From Acinetobacter sp. ANC 3781 (lineage in GTDB: Bacteria > Pseudomonadota > Gammaproteobacteria > Pseudomonadales > Moraxellaceae), in assembly GCF_004331285.1 (NCBI RefSeq), contig NZ_SJOH01000001.1, positions 62,001-126,000 on the forward strand: a stretch of 64,000 nt of DNA. The letters are read 5' to 3'. Numbering within the stretch: position 1 is the first letter of the stretch; every line of letters starts with the position of its first letter. Made by a program: the position numbers and the translations under genes. The notes under the pieces are model-generated. The model did not search any database, had not been told where the DNA came from, and saw only the letters and a list, made by a program, of their open reading frames with translations. This document shows positions 25,620-33,984 of this stretch, one piece after another.

Positions 25620-26411
25620 TCACTTTGAATACTTAATCAAAATCATTGCCACAGCTTTAGCAGCAGTCCAGTACTTCGCATTAAATTGTGCCAATTCAGC
25701 TTCATTTGAAATAAAACCAAGCTCTACAATTAAACCACCATTACTGATAAATCCAAGTTTTCCACGTGCTGATTGTGATTGATCAATCCAGCCATTATCG
25801 CCACGCAATCGACTGCCAAAAACGTCTGCTACAGCTTTAGATAGCTCTTGAGCCAGTTTCTTATCTTTGGGTAATGCAATGGTTTCAATGCCATTCGCTT
25901 GCTTTGATGCCGCAGCATTCATGTGGAATTCAACTGCTACGGATGATCCTTTAATCAGTTTAATTGCTGAGTTTAAGTCTTGGTTGAGTGTGCCAGCACC
26001 ATCCGTTTTGTATTGAATACCTGCCTCACGTAAATAATATGCGACTGCATTGCGAAATTGAGAAACCAGTTCGGCTTCTTTAAATTTGCCATTTACTGCA
26101 CCAGGATCTTTATTAGAGTGCCCCGCTGTGACTGTGACGAATTGATTTACTTCATGTAATTCAGGTTGTGCACGTAACCGGGCAAAAATACCTAAGACGC
26201 TGCTTAAGAAACCTAACCAAGCAACCCATGAGTGCGGTAATAACTGTTTAATTTCTTCAGGAACCACAGCCCATAATTGAGGGAAATAAGTTCCAAATTG
26301 CCAAAGCAACTCAAAAGCAGCATACATGAAGATGTAGAAAAAGGCGCTAATTGCGCCCACTTGTACCGACTTGAGTTTCCAGGCCTGCTTCCAGTTATCG
26401 ATTAGTTTCAT
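25620..26411 (-). CDS. Endolysin: N-acetylmuramoyl-L-alanine amidase with N-terminal holin-like membrane region
   Basis: 263 residues. The N-terminal 90 contain two membrane segments (about 17-37 and 60-78), resembling small holin-like phage proteins. The C-terminal part from about 91 is an Amidase_3 domain: His98 in VTAGHSN, a Glu in KEAEL (112/114), His163 in VEFHMNA and catalytic Glu230 in LIVELGF. It should cut the amide bond between MurNAc and the stem peptide. The start overlaps the holin stop by four bases (ATGA). The fusion of membrane region and lysin is the notable point. Confidence 0.87.
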   Translation of the reverse strand: MKLIDNWKQAWKLKSVQVGAISAFFYIFMYAAFELLWQFGTYFPQLWAVVPEEIKQLLPHSWVAWLGFLSSVLGIFARLRAQPELHEVNQFVTVTAGHSNKDPGAVNGKFKEAELVSQFRNAVAYYLREAGIQYKTDGAGTLNQDLNSAIKLIKGSSVAVEFHMNAAASKQANGIETIALPKDKKLAQELSKAVADVFGSRLRGDNGWIDQSQSARGKLGFISNGGLIVELGFISNEAELAQFNAKYWTAAKAVAMILIKYSK

Positions 26412-26689
26412 TTAACACCCCATTTTGTAGATTGCGACTTAAGCCAGTTTTCAATAAATGTACTTCCCAAAATCCCCAGAGCTGATGCAATCGCAATCAA
26501 GGCTAGTGGGCTAATATCAGGAATTTGCAGAATGATGGCGCCTGCAATCGTTGATGTTGCTGCGCCTAAGATGGTTCTGCCAATTGTTAATCGCCAAGTC
26601 AGTTTTTCATCTGAAACAAGCAGCTTGGCAAAACCAATACATGCCCCGATTACGATAAGTAAAAGTAAATTTTTTTCATGCTCTTGCAT
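26408..26689 (-). CDS. Phage holin (LydA-like)
   Basis: A 93-residue membrane protein with three hydrophobic segments: LLLLIVIGACIGFAKLLVS, IGRTILGAATSTIAGAIIL and PLALIAIASALGILGSTFI. A short charged N-terminus (MQEHEKN) and basic C-terminus (KSQSTKWGVK) fit a class I-like holin of the LydA group. A run of seven G precedes the ATG as Shine-Dalgarno. It is followed by the endolysin with overlapping start. Confidence 0.82.
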   Translation of the reverse strand: MQEHEKNLLLLIVIGACIGFAKLLVSDEKLTWRLTIGRTILGAATSTIAGAIILQIPDISPLALIAIASALGILGSTFIENWLKSQSTKWGVK

Positions 26690-26712
26690 GAATCCCCCCC
26701 AATTTTTGACAT

Positions 26713-26746
26713 TAAAAAACCCCGATTTAACTTTAGATCAGGGTTG
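26713..26746 (-). terminator. Terminator after the tail spike gene
   Basis: On the minus strand AACCCTGAT and ATCGGGGTT form a nine-pair stem with one GT pair, followed by TTTT. It separates the tail spike from the lysis genes, which then need readthrough or their own promoter. Confidence 0.72.
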
Positions 26747-26764
26747 ATATGGTTTTGCTGTGTG

Positions 26765-29140
26765 TTAAAGCGATTCCATGAATTTAAGTATTTTTTGTCC
26801 GATGATTGCATGACCGAGATCATTCGGATGCACACCATCAGTCATGCAAGCATTTTGAAAAGGTATGCTCCACGCTTTAAAATTCGAATGATGATACAAA
26901 TCTAAAATCGGTAAACTATAGTGTTTTGCGTATCTAATCAGCTCATTTGCAATGTCTTCTAAGCTAACTCCATCCACATTTTTGGGTGGGTTTTCACCCC
27001 AATTGGGTGACGGAAACTCAATGCCACCCGCCCTGGTGCCGCGCGGTAAAGGTGTAATAATTCCAATTTTTGCAAGTGGATATGCTGCAAAAATATTTGT
27101 CAGTGTGAGATTAATAGCCCCTGATACTGTCAAGTGCGTTGAGCTTAAAAAATCACCCATTTCATAAGCTAGTCCACTTGCATTTCGCTCACGATTCAAA
27201 ACACCAAAGTCGTTTGTACCCATAAAAGGAATAATATAATCGGGGTTTTCTAAGGTGATATATGAAGCTGCAGTAGTGCGATTACCGAAGCCTGATGAGC
27301 TAACACCTAAGTTTTGAGTTGTCATGCCACCTACAGTTTCGACAATGATGTCGTGATAACGTTTAGTCGCCCAACCGTTAGCATCGTCAGTAATTGAGTC
27401 CCCAATCCACACCACACTTTTATTTTTTAAAATCGACACATACCCAGAACCTGCGCCACCATCCTCTAAAGCTTTAATTTTTTGCTGTGCCGCTTTATCC
27501 GTGACTGGAACACCGAGAATTTTAGTTACCTCAAGTGCTTCTAATTCCTCAATTACCAAGGTTGTTCGAATATCTAAAGTGAAGTTTGACCAAAGCGTAT
27601 TGATACAAGCTGACTTCATATTAGGTGGTGCAGTAAATATTTTTGTCGTTGCATCAATTTCAGTAAGAGTGACGAGCGTTTGTGGTTTACCACCGAAAAC
27701 ATCGGTTGTTGGACTTACAGAAACTGCAACATAAGCAGCACGTAAATCTGGTGCTTTGATTAAATATCGCTTACCTTCAGTGATATTAAATTGCGCTATA
27801 TCAGTACCAGTTGCAGTACGTAGTAAACCATTTGCAGGGGTTACATTTAATCCAGTATGTGCAACTTTGGCTACAGCAGGACCAGTATAAGAGGGAAGTA
27901 CATCAGATCGAACAACCACACCTGCAGCATCTAGGTCGTCCAGTCTTTTTTGTGCACTTGAATCAAAGACACCCACCCCATTTGCTTGCTTTACAACATA
28001 CTCAATTGTTGAGCCTTCCTGCACAACTAATGAACCACGAATATCAAAACTAAAGTTTGGCCACAATACATTTATGAAAGCAAACTTCATATTTGCAGGG
28101 ACAGTGAATGTCTTGATATTCGGATCTGCTGTGCTGTTTAGTGTTGCAAGTGTATTTTGCTTACCACCTGAGACGCTATTTGTTGTGCTATAGCTGACAA
28201 TTAAATAAGCAGAACGAACATCTGCTGCATAAAGTGCGTAAGTTTTACCTGCTTCTACTGCTACTGATGTAATTGCATTCCCTGCTTGGCCGATAATAAA
28301 ACCATCCGCAGGTCTTAAATAAAACCCAGAAGTATTATTAGCCGAGTTATACATATTTTCTCTCAAAACTGTAGGCAGTAGGCTTTTTGTGAAGTTATTT
28401 GACTGTGTGATTGGGTCATAAACTGACTTGGTGAATACAACCCCATCCCACTGCCAATCCCCATTATTTGAAGACGTTGCGTCATTGGTTACAGTGACTT
28501 TGAAGTTTGCAGGAATATTGGCTTTATCTGCATCCATAAGTGCGTAGGTTTTGTATCCCTTGTTTCCTACACCAATTACATTCACTTGTGTCTGTAAATT
28601 CTGTTCAGCTTCAATAGCACGATCTTTTTCAACTTGAACTGAGTATTCTAAATTTTGTTCGACAGAATAAGCACGTAAAGCTTCTTGATTTATTAGAATT
28701 GAATTTGCTGCATCACCGGCTATGCGAGCTAATATTTCAGCAGGTAAGCCATTAATATTGCCATTAATTAATTGATCGATAAGTTCTTGAAACTTTATTT
28801 GAGTTAAAGAATTTTGAAGAGCAAATTCTTGTAGTACTCGCCATATTTGATCAAAATCAACATTTATTGATTGAGGGCGCAATGAATTATCATAAGTTTG
28901 ATAGTCACTAGTTCTTGATAAAGTACTATTACGCTTAATTGCAATTAATGAATTAACAGGTGGTGCAATTAAAAATTTAATATAACCATCTATTAATTCC
29001 CACTCACCCACCAATGGCTCTATTTCATTTATTGTGACAATAAGCTCACTATCATTTATGCAATAAAATCCTAGAGCAAACTCAGTTGTACTGCCGTTCG
29101 CTACATACTCAATGTATGGCGTTTCTTCAGGTACTGCCAT
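26765..29140 (-). CDS. Tail spike/fibre with C-terminal SGNH-type esterase domain
   Basis: 791 residues. The N-terminal 120 residues (YIEYVANGSTTEFALGFYC and SRTSDYQTYDNSLRPQS) match the T7 gp17-type tail-attachment region; a coiled-coil stretch follows near 150-200. Residues about 273-380 and 430-535 are two copies of one beta-rich domain (DVRSAYL / DLRAAYV, NMKFAFINVLWPNFSFDIR / NMKSACINTLWSNFTLDIR). The C-terminal domain has SGNH motifs: GDS in VWIGDSITDD (about 578), GTND in PFMGTNDFG (about 640) and DGVHPND (about 770). It probably deacylates a surface polysaccharide during adsorption. Confidence 0.85.
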   Translation of the reverse strand: MAVPEETPYIEYVANGSTTEFALGFYCINDSELIVTINEIEPLVGEWELIDGYIKFLIAPPVNSLIAIKRNSTLSRTSDYQTYDNSLRPQSINVDFDQIWRVLQEFALQNSLTQIKFQELIDQLINGNINGLPAEILARIAGDAANSILINQEALRAYSVEQNLEYSVQVEKDRAIEAEQNLQTQVNVIGVGNKGYKTYALMDADKANIPANFKVTVTNDATSSNNGDWQWDGVVFTKSVYDPITQSNNFTKSLLPTVLRENMYNSANNTSGFYLRPADGFIIGQAGNAITSVAVEAGKTYALYAADVRSAYLIVSYSTTNSVSGGKQNTLATLNSTADPNIKTFTVPANMKFAFINVLWPNFSFDIRGSLVVQEGSTIEYVVKQANGVGVFDSSAQKRLDDLDAAGVVVRSDVLPSYTGPAVAKVAHTGLNVTPANGLLRTATGTDIAQFNITEGKRYLIKAPDLRAAYVAVSVSPTTDVFGGKPQTLVTLTEIDATTKIFTAPPNMKSACINTLWSNFTLDIRTTLVIEELEALEVTKILGVPVTDKAAQQKIKALEDGGAGSGYVSILKNKSVVWIGDSITDDANGWATKRYHDIIVETVGGMTTQNLGVSSSGFGNRTTAASYITLENPDYIIPFMGTNDFGVLNRERNASGLAYEMGDFLSSTHLTVSGAINLTLTNIFAAYPLAKIGIITPLPRGTRAGGIEFPSPNWGENPPKNVDGVSLEDIANELIRYAKHYSLPILDLYHHSNFKAWSIPFQNACMTDGVHPNDLGHAIIGQKILKFMESL

Positions 29141-29150
29141 GATTTATCCC

Positions 29151-30800
29151 CTAATCGAAATCTAAGGCGGCTTCAACTTCACCACCGTTTGTCCTCCAAT
29201 TAGGCGATTCATGGGCTTCGTTTTGTCTGTGTATTTTACCGATGCGTTCTGGTGAATCAGTGACGGCACCCGCCAAAGAATCCAGATCATCATCTGGTTG
29301 TTCAGTAACTGCAGGGTTGAACATGCGCATATTTTTGTACTGCCTTGAGCTATTTTCACCTTCTTCCGGCGTATCAATGACTGAGGTATGCACCCATAAC
29401 AAACCTGACATTAATGGGCCTTCTAGTGCTTCCAAAATGCGTTTATTTTTATTACCGGTATTGTGCTGTTCTTTCACCCCGCAACGAATACGTCGTGCTT
29501 TCAGTGCGCCTTTTAAAGCTGCAGGTGCGAAGTTACCAATGCCATTGGTTTCAATTGTTAAGCTCGGAACATTGAATTGCTCAATCAGGTCGCATAATTG
29601 CCATACTTGACCACCAGTGATATTTCCATGTGCATCATGTGTGACAACTTCACCAGTCAGTGCAATAGATCTGTGCCAGTACTTCACGCCAAAGTCATCA
29701 TGTAGAACTAAAGCCACGGATGAAATATCCGATTTAAGCTTGCCGGATGATGGGTCCCATCGCATGGTAAGACCAACAATCTGACGATCACCCAGCATCA
29801 TGATGTATTTACCATTGGCACGTCTTAAAACTGGCTCACAGTCATAAGGAATCATCTTGTCAGGATCAAGACGCACATCACCAATAGGCTTGGCATGCAT
29901 CTGATACTGTGAATCCCATTCATTCAGGGTTCGACACTCTTTGCGACGCTTATCCATTTCTGTATCAGTAAAACGTTCAGGCCATAGCGATTCACTGTAT
30001 AGGTCAATCAGATAATGGGTTTCCTTGAACATGATCTTGAAAGCAGCACCAATCTTATGAATAAAGTAATCCTGGTCTCTTTTGAGTAGTCGTGCTGTAT
30101 TGCTAATACCGCTAAAAATATAAACCGGATCAAAATCACTTAAACATTCAGTGATATTTTCAAATCGTTTTTCTTTTTCAAACATACGCAAAATCATACA
30201 TTTCGCTCCTAGTTTTTGAATCTGCGTGTATAGGGAATCGTGCGTATGCGGTGTGCCGACAAATAGCTTTTGTCCACCTGGTATTAGAATGTGAGTTTGT
30301 TCAGATAGGCGATAACGTAGTTTTTCACGTGCTTCTGGTGTGCCGATGTTGGAAGGCATTTCCACGTCATCGTTTTGGATCTCGTTAGCGCGTGCACCAG
30401 TAACGTTGGAAAGAACACCGCGTGCATGAATAGAGCCGTGACGTACATCACTCGAGCCACTGATCCACCATTTTTGCAGTTCACCACGTGCTTTATGCAC
30501 ACCAAATAATTGGCACAGTGGATGCTTCTCAACAACCTGTTCAGTGCCTCGACTGGCTTTTGCTGCATCCTTGTCCGTTGCCGCCTGGTGCAGAATTAAA
30601 TGCTCATTACTGCAGTACAGCTTCCATGCGTTATAGATATCCAGAATCGTAGATTTACCGTGACCACGTGGCATCATCAATAAGCCAAGCGGCCCGTAAT
30701 CCTCCAAGAAATCACAGACATCTAAATGGAAATCCGGCACTTCCCAATTCATGGCTTCCGCATAAATCAGAAAGAACGCAGCAAAGCTGACCTTAATCAT
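29151..30800 (-). CDS. Terminase large subunit
   Basis: A 549-residue T7 gp19-like packaging motor. Walker A is PRGHGKST at residues 44-51, close to the N-terminus as in this family. Further motifs are NVTGARANEIQNDDVE (Walker B region) and a C-terminal nuclease domain with WDPSSGK, IETNGIGNF and DDDLDSLAGAV, whose Asp residues are the expected metal ligands. It cuts and packages phage DNA with the upstream small protein. It is followed after ten bases by the tail spike gene. Confidence 0.93.
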   Translation of the reverse strand: MIKVSFAAFFLIYAEAMNWEVPDFHLDVCDFLEDYGPLGLLMMPRGHGKSTILDIYNAWKLYCSNEHLILHQAATDKDAAKASRGTEQVVEKHPLCQLFGVHKARGELQKWWISGSSDVRHGSIHARGVLSNVTGARANEIQNDDVEMPSNIGTPEAREKLRYRLSEQTHILIPGGQKLFVGTPHTHDSLYTQIQKLGAKCMILRMFEKEKRFENITECLSDFDPVYIFSGISNTARLLKRDQDYFIHKIGAAFKIMFKETHYLIDLYSESLWPERFTDTEMDKRRKECRTLNEWDSQYQMHAKPIGDVRLDPDKMIPYDCEPVLRRANGKYIMMLGDRQIVGLTMRWDPSSGKLKSDISSVALVLHDDFGVKYWHRSIALTGEVVTHDAHGNITGGQVWQLCDLIEQFNVPSLTIETNGIGNFAPAALKGALKARRIRCGVKEQHNTGNKNKRILEALEGPLMSGLLWVHTSVIDTPEEGENSSRQYKNMRMFNPAVTEQPDDDLDSLAGAVTDSPERIGKIHRQNEAHESPNWRTNGGEVEAALDFD

Positions 30801-30803
30801 GAA

Positions 30804-31139
30804 TTAGCTCGGACGCTGTTTGCGTTCTTCTAACTTTTTAGCCACGCTTTCAAGCAGTTTAGCTGCCTGTGCCTCTGCCGAAATATTGCGACCATCTGTA
30901 CTACCAGTGGTTTGCTCATCATCAAACAATACGCGCTTTAATTTCTCCAAGCATGTCAGGGCTTCTTTTGCGCCTTTGTACAGCCAAACTTTGTCACCTC
31001 GCCCTTCTTTGTCAAAAATGTCTTTACCGTATGCTTCTGTGAGTAAATCCACCGCATCGATTGAGGCCATCTCTAAACAAAGCTCCAATTTCTCTTTGGT
31101 TTCAGGCTTTAACTTTCCAGTTTTCTTTTCGTCACGCAT
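30804..31139 (-). CDS. Probable terminase small subunit
   Basis: A 111-residue highly charged protein ending three bases before terL. The assignment rests mainly on size, charge and position. It begins MRDEKKTGKLKPETKEKLELC and contains a long helical region with ISAEAQAAKLLESVAKKLEERK. GGGGG in the arm of the upstream hairpin, eight bases from ATG, is its likely Shine-Dalgarno. Confidence 0.65.
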   Translation of the reverse strand: MRDEKKTGKLKPETKEKLELCLEMASIDAVDLLTEAYGKDIFDKEGRGDKVWLYKGAKEALTCLEKLKRVLFDDEQTTGSTDGRNISAEAQAAKLLESVAKKLEERKQRPS

Positions 31140-31142
31140 ATA

Positions 31143-31176
31143 AAAATCCCCCGTATAAATTACTTATACGAGGGAT
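31143..31176 (-). terminator. Terminator/RBS element before the terminase genes
   Basis: On the minus strand ATCCCTCGTATAA and TTATACGGGGGAT pair over 13 bases with one GT pair, followed by TTTTTAT. GGGGG of the 3' arm is also the Shine-Dalgarno of the next gene, eight bases from its ATG. Confidence 0.7.
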
Positions 31177-31198
31177 CAGGTGGAGGTTTGTTGGGTGT

Positions 31199-31456
31199 TT
31201 AGTCTTTCGGCTCTTCACCAATAATCTTTTTACCCGATTTGTCAAAATAGTATGGCTTATATGAATTAATGCAGTTTAAGTAAATCAAATAGATTGCCAG
31301 TGCAACCGGAATGATATTCCAAGGCGATAAATAATTGATGTAGTGATTTTCAGACCATGCAACCAACATTGGAGCACCAAACAAAAAAGCAATAATCCCA
31401 AGCGCAGGCACGTGATCAAAATAATAATGCTTGCCTTTATATTTCCATTTAATCAT
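31199..31456 (-). CDS. Small two-span membrane protein
   Basis: 85 residues with two membrane segments (VPALGIIAFLFGAPMLVAW and NIIPVALAIYLIYLNCI) and a Lys/Asp-rich tail. Start overlaps the stop of the ejection protein gene by four bases (ATGA). Location between virion and terminase genes could mean a role in ejection or lysis, but nothing in the sequence decides it. Confidence 0.65.
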   Translation of the reverse strand: MIKWKYKGKHYYFDHVPALGIIAFLFGAPMLVAWSENHYINYLSPWNIIPVALAIYLIYLNCINSYKPYYFDKSGKKIIGEEPKD

Positions 31457-33981
31457 TGAACCACCCTCTCAAAATCCGGAGCCTGAATATCGCCAATATC
31501 ATCACCTAACCAGCGAGTTCGGCCATGCTCACGCTCAGCCTTACGCAATAATTTTTCTCTATAGCCTGGTGCAATCATATCTTGAAATTCATCGAAAACC
31601 ATACGATTTGTTGCAGCCTTGGTGTACCACAAATTTTGAGCAGGAACTTTACCTTTAAGGTACTTAAACGCCTCATTGCCTGCATTGGTTTCTGTGCCAT
31701 TAGACATTTGAGTTGCATTGCCTACTGTTAAATTTAATAGGGTTTTAAAGTCTGAACCGAATGGACCACCTAAGAAATCGGTTGCATCACGTCCACTGGC
31801 GTCCATACCTGCAACTAAAATATCACCAAGTACTGGCAGACCACCACCGGCTACAAATGAACGCTTAAAGAACTCTAAAGACTTTTCCGGATCTTCACTA
31901 TCCCACATTGTTAATGGATCATTACCGTTTACCAGTTCTTTTAGTTGAACAACCAAACCGCCTAAAACAGTGGTCATAGCAATCAATGAAGCAGCATAAG
32001 CAGCTTTGCCGCCCAAGGTTGGTTGAGCCATTGCACGTGAACCGTGACGCATTAAGAATGATGCAGAGAATGATTTAAATTGCAGCATGGATTTTACAAT
32101 CTCGCCCATAGCTGTTCCCTTTCTCAGACCAGGTGTCATAAAGGTACGTTCACGCAGTCCGGCTTCAACAACTGCCATGCCTTGCTCATCTAGTAAATGG
32201 GCCTGAAACTGGGATGCAATTTCATCTTTTACTTTTTGCGGATTACCAAACTTAGTTAATTGCTCATCTGGAATTTCATAGATAGAACGAGCCGACATAA
32301 GCTGATTGCCTTTACGGTCCACAACTGGATCAGCCAGGCGCATTACTTCCCATGCACGTTCACTCAATCCGGTTTTTTCCATGAGCTCACGATCATCTGC
32401 ATGTAGGTCTGACCATGCTTTGTCACGGCTTAAACGTCCGTATTTCTCCATCAGCATTTTACTAAAGCCAACTTTTGAAGCTGCTGTTAATGCATTAAGT
32501 CCAGAAACACGCATGACCTGTGAAGCAATACCACTTGATACACGTGCTAACTTTTGAGATTTACCATGTACCGAAGTCAGACCATCATCCGACCATCGTG
32601 CAATAGATCCAAGCATTTCTTCAGTAGCTAAACCTAAGCTGTGTGCCAGTTCACGATCTTCTGAATTTTTAGGATTCAATTGTGTAAGTAATTCACCAAA
32701 GGTTTTACGGAATGCAATGTTGTGAATAGAAGCAGTTTTGGCAATCATTGCCTGATCGGTGATAGATGAAAGTGTGGTACCACCCAACATCGATGCAACA
32801 TTCATAGAGCGATACGCCAAGCCTAAATTAGCCAGTACTTCTGACTGTGGTGTGTTCTGCCCTGAAAACTCATCAAACATGGTTTGTGCGCGTTTACGTG
32901 ATTTACCTGTGACATTGGCATCAACACCTTTTGCCCAATCTTTTTTCTCTGCTGCATCCATCAAAATACGCATGGCATTACGTGGATTACTTCCCAAGTT
33001 TTCAACCAGTGCAATATCTTTAGATAATCCATTTATGTGCGCCTCCACCAGATCTACAAAAGGCATACCACCAAAATCAGATTGGTAATCTAACCAGGCA
33101 TCGGCATCTTTAAAATGCAGTACACGACTTTCAGAATGACGACTGGTTACTTTGGATGATGAACCACCTGCAGCTTGACGACCTATTTCAGTCTTGTTTG
33201 CACCATTACTGGTGAGCGTATCAAACGAGTATTCAAGCAATTCACGAATCTGTTGTTGAGAATAAAATGAACCATCCTCATGCACGTATTTGGATGTATC
33301 AATCAGGCTTTCAGCTTTGTTTACCCATGCATCTTTCCCGGCAATAGCGATTTTTTGTAAGTCATGTGTTTGTGGCAATCCCCAATCATCAAGCTTACCA
33401 ATGTCACCACCCGATCTATTGAACCGCTGACGCATACCTTCAAATACATCGCCCATCTTGTCGCTGATCTTCTTGGCCAAAGCATCGCCAGTGTCTTGTC
33501 CAAAACGTTCACGTACAATTTTTTGAACTAAATCTGCATCAGTAAATATACCTAAACCGCCTTTGATATTGGTGTAGAAGTCCACCAGATCACCACGGTA
33601 AATTGAAGCAATGGCACGTGATTTAGAATCAATCGATTGAACCCCCGACATATCGCCATGCGGTGCCACTATTCGGTCTACAACTTCACTGGCGGTTAAG
33701 TTGGTATGATCTAAAGCAGCAAGGTTTTTAGATTGCGTTAAAATGTCTTGAGCCGCTATTTTATGCTTTCGTTTTAACTGTTCCTGAATATCGGTAGCAA
33801 CAAATTCACCGGCTTTCACCAACTTGTCTGCATCGGATAAATTGCGCCAATTCTGAATATCTTTTTTGGCTAAAGACTTCATAGCATCCTTGATCCGGTT
33901 TTCAATGTCCGTGGCTTCTTGTTGGTTTAATGATTGTTTGCCGAGAGCTTTGGCTACAGCTGCTTTGCATTGGTCTTTCAT
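31453..33981 (-). CDS. Large internal virion (ejection) protein
   Basis: 842 residues, largely helical, Ala- and Asp-rich, without signal peptide. Two Gly/Ala-rich hydrophobic stretches near the C-terminus (AAYAASLIAMTTVLGGLVVQL and FVAGGGLPVLGDILVAGMD) could insert in the membrane during DNA ejection. Its place as the last of three large proteins after the tail genes matches the internal core proteins of T7-type podoviruses (gp14, gp15, gp16 order), where gp16 is the largest. Homology is too weak to call by eye; the name is positional. Confidence 0.65.
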   Translation of the reverse strand: MKDQCKAAVAKALGKQSLNQQEATDIENRIKDAMKSLAKKDIQNWRNLSDADKLVKAGEFVATDIQEQLKRKHKIAAQDILTQSKNLAALDHTNLTASEVVDRIVAPHGDMSGVQSIDSKSRAIASIYRGDLVDFYTNIKGGLGIFTDADLVQKIVRERFGQDTGDALAKKISDKMGDVFEGMRQRFNRSGGDIGKLDDWGLPQTHDLQKIAIAGKDAWVNKAESLIDTSKYVHEDGSFYSQQQIRELLEYSFDTLTSNGANKTEIGRQAAGGSSSKVTSRHSESRVLHFKDADAWLDYQSDFGGMPFVDLVEAHINGLSKDIALVENLGSNPRNAMRILMDAAEKKDWAKGVDANVTGKSRKRAQTMFDEFSGQNTPQSEVLANLGLAYRSMNVASMLGGTTLSSITDQAMIAKTASIHNIAFRKTFGELLTQLNPKNSEDRELAHSLGLATEEMLGSIARWSDDGLTSVHGKSQKLARVSSGIASQVMRVSGLNALTAASKVGFSKMLMEKYGRLSRDKAWSDLHADDRELMEKTGLSERAWEVMRLADPVVDRKGNQLMSARSIYEIPDEQLTKFGNPQKVKDEIASQFQAHLLDEQGMAVVEAGLRERTFMTPGLRKGTAMGEIVKSMLQFKSFSASFLMRHGSRAMAQPTLGGKAAYAASLIAMTTVLGGLVVQLKELVNGNDPLTMWDSEDPEKSLEFFKRSFVAGGGLPVLGDILVAGMDASGRDATDFLGGPFGSDFKTLLNLTVGNATQMSNGTETNAGNEAFKYLKGKVPAQNLWYTKAATNRMVFDEFQDMIAPGYREKLLRKAEREHGRTRWLGDDIGDIQAPDFERVVQ

Positions 33982-33984
33982 TAT

